A stretch of 7,920 bases of DNA from Chitinophagales bacterium (GTDB taxonomy: Bacteria; Bacteroidota; Bacteroidia; Chitinophagales; Saprospiraceae). This document shows, one piece after another, positions 1 through 6,084 of this stretch (position 1 is the first letter of the stretch; the number at the start of each line of letters is the position of its first letter). The translations under genes and the position numbers were made by a program. The stretch covers positions 1 through 7,920 of the forward strand of contig JAAFHQ010000256.1 in assembly GCA_013298445.1 (NCBI GenBank), written 5' to 3'. The notes under the pieces were generated by a model. That model did no database searches. It saw only the letters and a list, made by a program, of their open reading frames with translations, and was not told where the DNA came from.

Positions 1-2
1 AG

Positions 3-120
3 AAAGTTGAGTGAGGTTTAGGAAGGTTTAGGCTACCGCAGCGGCTCTAGGCGCGATCTTGTCCAAGTCGCTCGCGGCAGCCTAAACCTTCCTCAACTTT
101 CCTAAACCTTCCTCAACTTT
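3..120. repeat. Long imperfect inverted repeat (hairpin) upstream of the GH3 gene
   Basis: Bases 3-22 pair with 101-120 at 18 of 20 positions. Bases 23-32 pair perfectly with 81-90. The 10-mer CCTCAACTTT at 91-100 is left as an extra unit on the right arm. The stem continues inward with a few mismatches (CTACCGC 33-39 against GCGGCAG 74-80, then GCG 41-43 against CGC 69-71), leaving a loop of about 20 nt around 46-66. The right arm runs into a T-tract at 118-125, so as RNA the structure could terminate a plus-strand transcript from an upstream gene. It could equally be a dispersed intergenic repeat. The left end may continue beyond the window edge. The pairing is directly visible; the function is inferred. 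Confidence 0.85.
81..120 (+). repeat. Two exact tandem copies of a 20-nt unit
   Basis: CCTAAACCTT followed by CCTCAACTTT occurs twice without change (81-100 and 101-120). The two 10-mers of the unit resemble each other, so the right arm is effectively four related decamers. The left arm (3-32) carries only three decamer equivalents, which suggests unit gain or loss by slippage or recombination. Confidence 0.9.
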
Positions 121-140
121 TTTTTCTATTTCCACAAATA

Positions 141-1679
141 ATGCATACCTTGATCACTATGCGGATACTTCTCAATGCCTTTTTCCACCGCCTCCACCAT
201 TATCGCTACCACTTGATACGGAGCTATATGGACAAACCCCACCGGATCCAACAAGCGCAATTACAAGAGCTTTTGCTTTTTGCAGCGGATACCGAGTGGG
301 GTAAATCGCATTTTTTTCAAGACGTGCATACTGCTGAAGATTTTCGCCAGGCCGTTGCCCTAACGGATTATGAAGATCTCAAGCCCTTCATCAATCGGAT
401 GATGCTGGGCGAGCGCGATGTATTGTGGCCAGGACGAGTCAATTGGTTTTCAAAATCTTCGGGCACCACCAACGACAAAAGTAAGTTCATCCCCATTTCC
501 CCACAAAATCTCTACAAATGTCATATGCGGGGTTCCTGGGATACGATGAGCTTGTATTATCACAATCGTCCCCAGGCTTCACAGTTTGCCGATAAAAGTA
601 TGCTAATGGGCGGCAGTCTCAGTGCCTTCCCTCTTCATCCTGCTACAATGGTAGGCGACGTGAGTGCAATCATGATCCAGCACATGCCTTGGGTAGCCAG
701 GCCTTTTTTTATTCCTGATCTGGAAACGACTCTTTTGCCCAATTGGGAAGAAAAACTGGAAAAACTAGCTCGTGCAGGCGCTCGTACGGCCAATGTGGTG
801 ATGATCAGTGGAGTGCCGACCTGGACTGTGGTGCTCTTCCGCCGTATTTTAGAGCTCACCGGCAAAAGTAACATGCTGGAGGTGTGGCCCAGGTTTCAGG
901 TGTATACTCATGGTGGCGTAAGTTTTACCCCTTACCGTCAGCAATTCCAAAGTTTTTTCCCCTCCCCTACTGTTGATTACCAGGAAATATACAACGCTTC
1001 GGAGGGTTTCTTTGCGGTACAAGATACGTTAGGAGAAGAGGGGATGTTGTTGTTGCTCAACAATGGCATTTATTACGAGTTCATCCCCATGAGTGAATGG
1101 GAAAAAAATACCCCCCAGGCCATCACCCTGGCAGAAGTAGAAGTGGGAAAAAATTACGCGCTGGTCATCAGCACCAATTCCGGGCTTTGGCGTTACTTGC
1201 CTGGCGATACCGTTATTTTCACCTCAGTGAATCCTTACCGCATCAAGGTAAGTGGCCGCACCAAACAGTTTGTCAATGCATTTGGCGAAGAAGTAATGGT
1301 GGACAATACCGATAAAGCCCTGGCCGAAGCCTGCCTGCTCACCGGTGCCGAAGTCTACGAATACACCGTGGCGCCCGTATATTTTGAAGGCTCCGCACAA
1401 GGTGGCCACCAATGGATTATTGAATTTGTGAAGGAGCCCCTTGATTTACCAGCCTTCGCCCAATTGTTGGACCTCAAACTTCAGCAGATCAACTCGGATT
1501 ATGAAGCCAAGCGTTACCGCAATATGGCCATGCTCCCCCTGAGCATAAAAGTGGTCCCCAAAGGCACTTTCCACAATTGGTTGCGCGCCAAAGGCAAAAT
1601 GGGCGGCCAACATAAGGTGCCTCGCCTAGCCAATCATCGGAATTACATCGATGAAATATTGGGACATGTAGGAGCTTGA
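141..1679 (+). CDS. GH3-family acyl-acid adenylating enzyme (GH3 auxin-responsive promoter family protein)
   Basis: The 512-residue protein belongs to the GH3 branch of the ANL adenylating superfamily. In plants these enzymes adenylate a carboxylic acid and transfer it to an amino acid; substrates of most bacterial members are unknown. Visible nucleotide-binding motifs are SSGTT (106-110, phosphate loop), YNASEG (284-289), RYLPGDT (351-357) and SGRTKQF with NAFGEE (371-384), then the C-terminal lysine/glycine-rich KGKMGGQHKVPRL (484-496). Length is normal for the family, with no break, signal peptide or membrane segment, so it is probably cytoplasmic. ATG 141 is used as start; ATG 159 (residue 7) is an alternative, and no Shine-Dalgarno decides between them. 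The start lies only about 20 nt after a long hairpin, and no promoter is visible between them. No neighbour suggests a pathway. Family is certain; substrate is not known. Confidence 0.92.
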   Translation: MHTLITMRILLNAFFHRLHHYRYHLIRSYMDKPHRIQQAQLQELLLFAADTEWGKSHFFQDVHTAEDFRQAVALTDYEDLKPFINRMMLGERDVLWPGRVNWFSKSSGTTNDKSKFIPISPQNLYKCHMRGSWDTMSLYYHNRPQASQFADKSMLMGGSLSAFPLHPATMVGDVSAIMIQHMPWVARPFFIPDLETTLLPNWEEKLEKLARAGARTANVVMISGVPTWTVVLFRRILELTGKSNMLEVWPRFQVYTHGGVSFTPYRQQFQSFFPSPTVDYQEIYNASEGFFAVQDTLGEEGMLLLLNNGIYYEFIPMSEWEKNTPQAITLAEVEVGKNYALVISTNSGLWRYLPGDTVIFTSVNPYRIKVSGRTKQFVNAFGEEVMVDNTDKALAEACLLTGAEVYEYTVAPVYFEGSAQGGHQWIIEFVKEPLDLPAFAQLLDLKLQQINSDYEAKRYRNMAMLPLSIKVVPKGTFHNWLRAKGKMGGQHKVPRLANHRNYIDEILGHVGA

Positions 1680-1690
1680 CTCTCCCTGAG

Positions 1691-1764
1691 TGCCAAAATG
1701 TCATTGCAGTTTTTGTTTTTCAGTCAAAATGTCACTTCTGATTTTATTTCTTGCCAATTTGTAC
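1691..1764 (+). promoter_or_regulatory. Three phased activator-like sites upstream of hsp20
   Basis: Three related 13-mers lie head to tail: TGCCAAAATGTCA (1691-1703), AGTCAAAATGTCA (1722-1734) and the weaker TGCCAATTTGTAC (1752-1764). Start-to-start spacings are 31 and 30 bp, close to three helical turns, so all three would face the same side of the DNA. The first has imperfect dyad symmetry (TGCCA-N3-TGTCA). T-rich tracts separate the copies. With the sigma-54-like promoter that follows, they look like binding sites for an enhancer-binding activator. The repeats are visible; the role is inferred. Confidence 0.6.
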
Positions 1765-1777
1765 CCTCTTTTGGCAT

Positions 1778-1793
1778 TGGAATGTGGTTTGCT
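1778..1793 (+). promoter_or_regulatory. Candidate sigma-54 (-24/-12) promoter for hsp20
   Basis: TGGAATGTGGTTTGCT matches the sigma-54 consensus TGGCAYRNNNNTTGCW at every defined position except the fourth (A for C). It keeps the diagnostic GG-N10-GC spacing (GG 1779-1780, GC 1791-1792). Transcription would start near 1803, giving a leader of about 35 nt before ATG 1838. A perfect TGGCA just upstream (1772-1776) has no correctly spaced GC partner. Confidence 0.5.
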
Positions 1794-1837
1794 TAAAGGA
1801 AAGCAGAAAACATTTAAAAACAATAAATCCAACTGCC

Positions 1838-2284
1838 ATGAAAGTTGTAGCTGTTAAACCACAAGTTCCATCTGTATTTGTCGACAAATCTTTCGACCAA
1901 TTGATCAATCGTTTCTTTGGCCCGGAAGTATCTTTTGGCCCTTATCGCGATTGGGTGGAAAATCGCCCTGCCGTGAACATCGTGGAAACCGAAACCAATT
2001 TCCGCATCGAATTGGCTGCTCCTGGTTTGAACAAAGAAGATTTCGACATCAAAGTTGAAAAAGATACCCTGAGCATTTCCGCCAAAAAAGAAAGCGCTAC
2101 CGTAGAAGGTGAAAAAGTAAAAGTGCGCGAGTTTGCTTACACCAGCTTCCAACGCAACTTCACTTTGCCCAAAACCGTAGACGCTGAAGCCATCGAAGCG
2201 CGTTATGACAATGGTGTTTTGGTTTTGACCGTGCCTAAAAAAGAAGAGGCGCTGCCAAAATCTCGCCAGATCACGATTGGTTAA
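1838..2284 (+). CDS. Small heat-shock protein, Hsp20/alpha-crystallin family
   Basis: The 148-residue protein is an ATP-independent holdase of the Hsp20 family, which binds unfolding proteins in the cytoplasm and forms oligomers. A short variable N-terminus (1-42) precedes the alpha-crystallin domain (about 43-134), which includes VNIVETETNFRIELAAPGL, the family hallmark FRIELAAPGLNKEDF (56-70) and the conserved ARYDNGVLVLTVPK (121-134, A-x-x-x-x-GVL-x-L-x-x-P). A C-terminal I-x-I anchor is present (ITI, 145-147). Length is typical. ATG 1838 is chosen because the family N-terminus starts there; the same frame is open back to a TTG at 1751, but that would cover the promoter and add residues unlike the family. 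It appears monocistronic, preceded by a probable sigma-54 promoter with three upstream sites and followed by a large hairpin. A stress-induced role is inferred from the family. Confidence 0.95.
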   Translation: MKVVAVKPQVPSVFVDKSFDQLINRFFGPEVSFGPYRDWVENRPAVNIVETETNFRIELAAPGLNKEDFDIKVEKDTLSISAKKESATVEGEKVKVREFAYTSFQRNFTLPKTVDAEAIEARYDNGVLVLTVPKKEEALPKSRQITIG

Positions 2285-2285
2285 T

Positions 2286-2375
2286 TTAGTGATAAATGAT
2301 GAATGATAAGTGATGAATTTTTCCCAAGCGGCCTTGTTACAAATTCATCACTCATCATTCATCACTCATCATTAT
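2286..2375. repeat. 35-bp inverted repeat after hsp20, built from TGATGAAT-like units
   Basis: The left arm 2286-2320 pairs with 2341-2375 at about 31 of 35 positions, around a 20-nt loop (2321-2340) that holds its own small stem (CAAG 2325-2328 with CTTG 2333-2336). Each arm is an internal tandem of near-heptamers (GATGAAT, GATAAGT / GATGAGT). It begins one base after the hsp20 stop codon. It may act as a transcript end or 3' stabiliser for hsp20. There is no good T-tract after it, so it is not a classical intrinsic terminator. Confidence 0.85.
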
Positions 2376-2415
2376 TGAAAAAAATTGCTCAAAAAGCCAA
2401 CTTTTTCGCCTTTGA

Positions 2416-2496
2416 TATTGTCTTGTTAGAATAAATTGCATATATTCAAGGCAGATTGTAATGAACTTTTTACCTTGGGTTCTGTTCAAGACAATA
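2416..2496 (+). other. Nested inverted repeat, possible structured RNA
   Basis: TATTGTCTTG (2416-2425) is perfectly complementary to CAAGACAATA (2487-2496). Inside it AGAA (2428-2431) can pair with TTCT (2480-2483) after a small internal loop, and CAAGG (2447-2451) with CCTTG (2473-2477). All three pairings are compatible with one another as one extended hairpin. The pairing is visible; that it folds in a transcript is inference. Confidence 0.4.
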
Positions 2497-2601
2497 CTTT
2501 CACTAAAGTTGATTTCTGTCGCCTCTATGACGCAGAAAAAAAACAAAAGACGAAACTTTTTGCTTGAAAATATGGTTTATAAGGTATCAGTAAGTTGTTA
2601 A
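2461..2601 (+). CDS. Doubtful 46-residue small ORF
   Basis: ATG 2461 opens 46 codons ending at TAA 2599-2601. The product starts with a hydrophobic segment (MNFLPWVLFKTILSLKLISV, 1-20) and continues with a basic stretch QKKNKRRN (25-32), like a tiny membrane or signal-bearing peptide. Its start codon lies in the loop region of the 2416-2496 inverted repeat, and a plus-strand terminator lies about 65 nt after its stop. No Shine-Dalgarno is seen and I recognise no family. An ORF of this length is expected by chance in AT-rich DNA, so it is listed only as a candidate. Confidence 0.18.
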   Translation: MNFLPWVLFKTILSLKLISVASMTQKKNKRRNFLLENMVYKVSVSC

Positions 2602-2664
2602 GCTTGCTGGACTTATCAACGAAAAGTTTATAGGTTAGTTAATAGGGTTTTAGGTGTTTTTTGG

Positions 2665-2694
2665 GGCCGACACGTCTTGTAGTCGGCCTTTTTT
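2665..2694 (+). terminator. Intrinsic (Rho-independent) terminator, plus strand
   Basis: GGCCGAC (2665-2671) pairs with GTCGGCC (2682-2688), with a possible extra two pairs inside the loop, and is followed directly by TTTTTT (2689-2694), then G and more T. On the minus strand the stem would be followed by CC and an A-run, so it does not serve the convergent permease gene. It must end a plus-strand transcript, either an hsp20 read-through product or a separate short RNA from 2376-2664. Confidence 0.8.
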
Positions 2695-2699
2695 GTTTT

Positions 2700-5135
2700 T
2701 CACTCCCCTTTTAACGCATCCACCGGATTCTCCAGCGCCGCCCTTACACTCTGCGCCCCCACTGCCACCAGAGCCACACCAATCACCAGTGCCCCGGCCG
2801 AAGGCACAAAGTACCACTGAAACGGAATGCGTTGGGCAAAACCTTCCAGCCACTGTTCCATCACATACCATGCGATGGGTGAACCAATCAAAATGGCAAT
2901 GAAAATCAGTTTTAAAAAATTACTGCTGAGCAAGGCCACGATTTGCCCCACTCCGGCACCCAGCACTTTGCGTACCCCTATTTCTTTGCGCCGCTGCACT
3001 ACCAGATAGGCGGCCAGACCAAACAAGCCCAGGCAAGCTATCCCCACCGCCAGTGCTGCAAAAATACTAAACACTACCGCCAAACGCTGCTCCGACTGGT
3101 ATTGCTGCAAAAACTGCTGATCGAGAAACCAGTAGTCCAGGTGGTGTTCAGGAAAAACTTTTTTCCAGGCTTGATTGAGTGCAGGCAAAAGACTAGCCGT
3201 TTGGGCAGCATCAAATTTGAGCGAGAGGTAGCCATTCTCTACCGAAGGCACACATTGATAAAGGGTGGGCCGGGCTGGTTCCTTCAAGCTTTCAATGTGA
3301 AAATCCGCTACCACCCCCCGGATGGTCATGCGAAAACCATCGGTATTGCCCTTATAGGCGATTTGTTCCCCCACAGCGGCCTTAGGGTTCGGGAAACCCA
3401 GGGCCCGCATAGCAGATTCATTGATGATCAGGTTTTCGTAGGCATGGCGGCGGTCTATGCTTTGATAAAATGAGCCAGCCAGAAATTGTACGTCAAAGGT
3501 GGGAAAAAAGGCTGCATCGGTGCCCAGGGTATAGATGGTAGATTGAGCCACTGCGTCTGGTCTTTTCAGCCAATACATGCCGCTACTGGTGCCCGAAATG
3601 GTGGAAATCCCCAACCCTGGCACAATCTCCGAACTCGCCACACCACGCACTCCTGGAATCTGTTCGATCTCATTTTTCAACACCGCCATTTTGTTGCGCT
3701 GGATAGAATCTTGCTGCCAATTGAAGGCAGGCGTTTTGAGCGAAACGACCTGATCCAAAGACAAACCCAAATCAGCTTTTTGCATAAAATGCAATTGCCC
3801 TTGCACTACAAACACACTAACAATCAGGCCAACTGAGCAAGCAAACTGAACCACCACGAGGGCTTTCCGCAAGTTTCCACCCTGTCCATTGCCCATCCAA
3901 CGACTGCGCAACACCTCCCCCGGCGCGTAGGCGGAAAGAATAAAAGCAGGATACAAACCCGCCAGTGCCAAACCCGCCAGCAAAGTCCCAAAGCACAAAG
4001 CCACAAAGGTGCCATCATACCCGGGAATTTGTAAAATATCCCGCCCCGTCAACCGGGCAAAGGCTGGCGCAAAGTAGTGCAACAGCACCAATGCCACCAA
4101 TAAAGCAGCCGCATTGATCATAAATCCCTCCAGTAAAAATTGCGCGATTAGTTGCCAACGTTTGGCGCCGATCATCTTACGCAGGCTGACTTCTTTGGCC
4201 CGCTCCATGGCGCGGGCGGTGCTGAGATTGACGTAATTGACAAAGGCAATACCCAAAATAAACAAGGCAATCAGGAGTAACATTTGTAGGCTGCGTGGAT
4301 CGACATTCGGTTCAATTTCATACATCAGGTTGGAGCCCCGATGAATATCCTCAAGCGCTTGCATGTTCAACCGGATGCCCTCATCCTTGAGGTGAGTATC
4401 CGAATACCGATCCAATTGGTTTTTTACTTTAGCTGGATCAGCAGTTGCGCTCAACTGAAAATAATTGTAATCCCAGTAGCCACTCCAATTGTCTTCAAAT
4501 CCGGCTGCATAACGGGTCTGCATGCTGAACAATACATTGAATTTCAGGTGGGTGTTTTGGGGTGGGTCCGCTACGATACCCTGCACCGTATACTTACCTT
4601 CAAATGCGCCGCCATTCACCTGTAAAACTTTGCCCATTGCTTTCTGCCTCGGGAAAAGGATTTGCGCTGCCGATTGGGTCAAAATGACCTGAAAAGGCTC
4701 AGCTAAACTGGTTTTAGCGTTGCCTTGTAAAAACTGCTGCGGAAATAGGCGCAAAAAGCCGGGATCGACCATCCAAGCGCCTTCCAGCTTGATGGGGCGC
4801 TCAGGCATGATGAAGGTGACCGAGTTTTCATTGCGGTTGTACAAGCGGGTGTAATCCAACACTTCAGGAAGGTCTTCCTTTAGGGCTGGGCCCAAAGCTG
4901 AATGTGTATTGGCATCCCGGGTAAGTACTTCACCATTAGCAATCGTCTCGTTAAAAGCCCGCCAGATCTGGCCTGCGTAGGGCGATTGCTGGTCGTAGCT
5001 CCATTCATGGCGCAGGTATTGCACCAAGACCAAAAAGGCCGCCATGCCCAAAGACAAGCCCAATACATTGATCAGGCTAAATGACTTGTGTTGCCAGAGG
5101 CGGCGGAGGGCGATTTGGAGTACATTTTTAAACAT
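2700..5135 (-). CDS. ABC transporter permease, FtsX/MacB-like (two-repeat, about 8 TM)
   Basis: The 811-residue membrane protein has the layout common in Bacteroidota MacB/FtsX permeases. TM1 (about 19-41) is followed by a MacB-type periplasmic core domain (about 50-275), then an FtsX block with TM2 (284-306), a cytoplasmic coupling segment ERAKEVSLRKMIGAKRWQL (311-329), TM3 (335-356) and TM4 (375-400). The second half repeats this: TM5 (424-446), a second periplasmic domain (about 450-680), TM6 (684-712), the matching segment RRKEIGVRKVLGAGVGQI (715-732), TM7 (741-760) and TM8 (778-796). Such permeases work with a LolD/MacB-like ATPase and act on lipoprotein, peptide or antibiotic export; some function as mechanotransmitters. 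No ATPase is encoded in the window, so the substrate is unknown. It appears to be transcribed alone from a divergent promoter near 5181-5212. Complete, with no frame break. Confidence 0.92.
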   Translation of the reverse strand: MFKNVLQIALRRLWQHKSFSLINVLGLSLGMAAFLVLVQYLRHEWSYDQQSPYAGQIWRAFNETIANGEVLTRDANTHSALGPALKEDLPEVLDYTRLYNRNENSVTFIMPERPIKLEGAWMVDPGFLRLFPQQFLQGNAKTSLAEPFQVILTQSAAQILFPRQKAMGKVLQVNGGAFEGKYTVQGIVADPPQNTHLKFNVLFSMQTRYAAGFEDNWSGYWDYNYFQLSATADPAKVKNQLDRYSDTHLKDEGIRLNMQALEDIHRGSNLMYEIEPNVDPRSLQMLLLIALFILGIAFVNYVNLSTARAMERAKEVSLRKMIGAKRWQLIAQFLLEGFMINAAALLVALVLLHYFAPAFARLTGRDILQIPGYDGTFVALCFGTLLAGLALAGLYPAFILSAYAPGEVLRSRWMGNGQGGNLRKALVVVQFACSVGLIVSVFVVQGQLHFMQKADLGLSLDQVVSLKTPAFNWQQDSIQRNKMAVLKNEIEQIPGVRGVASSEIVPGLGISTISGTSSGMYWLKRPDAVAQSTIYTLGTDAAFFPTFDVQFLAGSFYQSIDRRHAYENLIINESAMRALGFPNPKAAVGEQIAYKGNTDGFRMTIRGVVADFHIESLKEPARPTLYQCVPSVENGYLSLKFDAAQTASLLPALNQAWKKVFPEHHLDYWFLDQQFLQQYQSEQRLAVVFSIFAALAVGIACLGLFGLAAYLVVQRRKEIGVRKVLGAGVGQIVALLSSNFLKLIFIAILIGSPIAWYVMEQWLEGFAQRIPFQWYFVPSAGALVIGVALVAVGAQSVRAALENPVDALKGE

Positions 5136-5180
5136 GGCGCAGGTATTTTGAATTTACTTCTCTTTGGGCAAAGGCGATGC

Positions 5181-5212
5181 CAAAAATACAATCATCAGAT
5201 TATCAGCACAAA
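5181..5212 (-). promoter_or_regulatory. Bacteroidota-type -33/-7 promoter for the permease gene
   Basis: Read on the minus strand, TTTG (5212-5209) is followed after 20 nt by TATTTTTG (5188-5181). This is an exact match to TTTG / TAnnTTTG with normal spacing. Transcription would start roughly 35-45 nt before the ATG at 5135. Confidence 0.6.
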
Positions 5213-5242
5213 ATGCAAAACAACTAGATAAACTTGTTCGTT

Positions 5243-5279
5243 TTCGGACAGTCATTATGTTGAATTCGGACATTTCAAC
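5243..5279. repeat. Direct repeat TTCGGACA, possible operator in the divergent region
   Basis: TTCGGACA occurs at 5243-5250 and 5265-5272, start to start 22 bp, about two helical turns. The second copy is enclosed in an inverted repeat, GTTGAA (5259-5264) and TTCAAC (5274-5279). It lies about 30 bp upstream of the permease -33 box and about 70 bp upstream of the regulator's -7 box, so a regulator could act on either gene. The repeats are visible; the function is inferred. Confidence 0.4.
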
Positions 5280-5319
5280 CCGTTTGACTCAATCGCAAAA
5301 TGACCACTATCTTACACTC

Positions 5320-5355
5320 TTGATCAGATTTAGTGTAACCTTTTTTGTACTTTTG
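5320..5355 (+). promoter_or_regulatory. Candidate promoter for the two-component operon
   Basis: TACTTTTG (5348-5355) is an exact TAnnTTTG -7 element. The best upstream element is TTG at 5320-5322, 25 nt away, longer than the usual 17-23. The leader to ATG 5443 would be about 80 nt. Confidence 0.4.
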
Positions 5356-5442
5356 AGTTTAAGTAAAGGGCAGGATTGCGCCTTGGCAACAAGGTTCATT
5401 AGATTTAACTGCCTAGTTACCTGTATTAAATACCAGCCTGAA

Positions 5443-6084
5443 ATGATTAAAGTGACCATCGTTGATGACCATGTAATATTTGCAGAAGGATTGGAGTCCA
5501 TATTTTCTGATGCGAACGACATTCAGATCCTGGCGCGGTGTCACAATGCAGAGGCCTTTTGGACAGTGATGGACAGCAACAACATTGATGTGGTTTTGCT
5601 CGATATTTCACTGCCTGATGTAAGCGGCTTGAATTTATGCGAGCAAATCGTACGCAAATACCCCAATACCCGGGTCATCGCACTAACCATGCACGACGAA
5701 CCCAGTTTGGTGAAAAAAATGATCAAAAAAGGCGCGATGGCCTATTTGTTGAAAAACACAACCAAGAGCGAACTCCTGGCGGCCATTCGAACCGTATACA
5801 GCGGCAAAAAATACTACAATGAAAACCTCATGCAGTTGCTGCTGGAAAGTGAAGACAAACCCAAAAAGAATCCGGCGATGGGTGGGCGGCCCCATCTAAC
5901 CCGTCGGGAAAAAGAGGTACTGGAGTTGATTGCGGAGGGCCTGACCACTCAGCAAATTGCCGATAGGCTTTTCGTGACCATCAAGGCCGTGGAGTTTCAT
6001 CGGAGCAGTTTGTTGACCAAGTTTGGCACCCAAAACACTCCTTCCATGATTAAGGAAGCCATTGAATATGAATTTATTTCGTAA
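5443..6084 (+). CDS. Two-component response regulator, NarL/LuxR (FixJ) family
   Basis: The 213-residue transcription factor has an N-terminal receiver domain (1-120) and a C-terminal LuxR-type helix-turn-helix (about 149-207). Receiver residues are intact: acidic pair D8-D9, phospho-acceptor D54 (in VVLLDISLP), T82 and K104 (YLLKN). The DNA-binding half shows LTRREKEVLELIAEGLTTQQIADRLFVTIKAVEFHRSSLLTKF in two stretches, 152-170 and 171-194, typical of NarL. ATG 5443 is chosen because MIKVTIVDDH is the canonical receiver start; the frame is open upstream to a TTG at 5164, but that stretch contains promoters and does not resemble a protein domain. The next gene, its kinase, starts 17 nt before the stop codon, so the two are co-transcribed and probably translationally coupled. 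The target genes are unknown, but dyads downstream of the operon are a candidate. Confidence 0.95.
   Translation: MIKVTIVDDHVIFAEGLESIFSDANDIQILARCHNAEAFWTVMDSNNIDVVLLDISLPDVSGLNLCEQIVRKYPNTRVIALTMHDEPSLVKKMIKKGAMAYLLKNTTKSELLAAIRTVYSGKKYYNENLMQLLLESEDKPKKNPAMGGRPHLTRREKEVLELIAEGLTTQQIADRLFVTIKAVEFHRSSLLTKFGTQNTPSMIKEAIEYEFIS

Larger units (their letters stand above)
2376..2664. other. Intergenic stretch without a recognisable gene
   Basis: This AT-rich stretch separates hsp20 from the convergent permease gene. It holds an extended inverted repeat (2416-2496), one doubtful short ORF (2461-2601), a small AAAAAG/CTTTTT stem (2391-2406) and, just beyond it, a plus-strand terminator. A TTTG at 2411-2414 followed after 17 nt by TAAATTGC is only a poor match to the Bacteroidota promoter consensus. 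No known RNA family was recognised. Confidence 0.6.

Noticed and set aside
3..120. The first hairpin as a transposon-derived miniature element (MITE)
   Set aside because: No target-site duplication or known terminal repeat could be seen, and its arms are short tandem units; a genome-wide copy search would be needed.
1687..1720. Weak CTG...CAG stem followed by T-runs, as a GH3 terminator
   Set aside because: The stem is only a few pairs with mismatches and a wobble, and the same bases are better explained as the first activator-like site and its T-rich spacer.
1772..1786. TGGCA at 1772-1776 as the sigma-54 -24 element
   Set aside because: At GG-N10 spacing the partner is TG instead of GC, so the element at 1778-1793 is preferred.
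1751..1837. In-frame extension of the hsp20 ORF from a TTG codon
   Set aside because: It would cover the third activator-like site and the sigma-54-like promoter and adds 29 residues unlike Hsp20 proteins; ATG 1838 fits the family.
2355..2546. 63-codon minus-strand ORF after hsp20
   Set aside because: It runs through the 2286-2375 hairpin and the nested inverted repeat, and has no recognisable family or promoter.
2943..3473. 176-codon plus-strand ORF inside the permease gene
   Set aside because: It is antisense to well-conserved permease sequence, has no recognisable domain and is a product of codon bias in the real gene.
5164..5442. In-frame extension of the response regulator from a TTG codon
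   Set aside because: The receiver domain begins at MIKVTIVDDH (5443); the extra 93 residues show no domain and overlap both divergent promoters.
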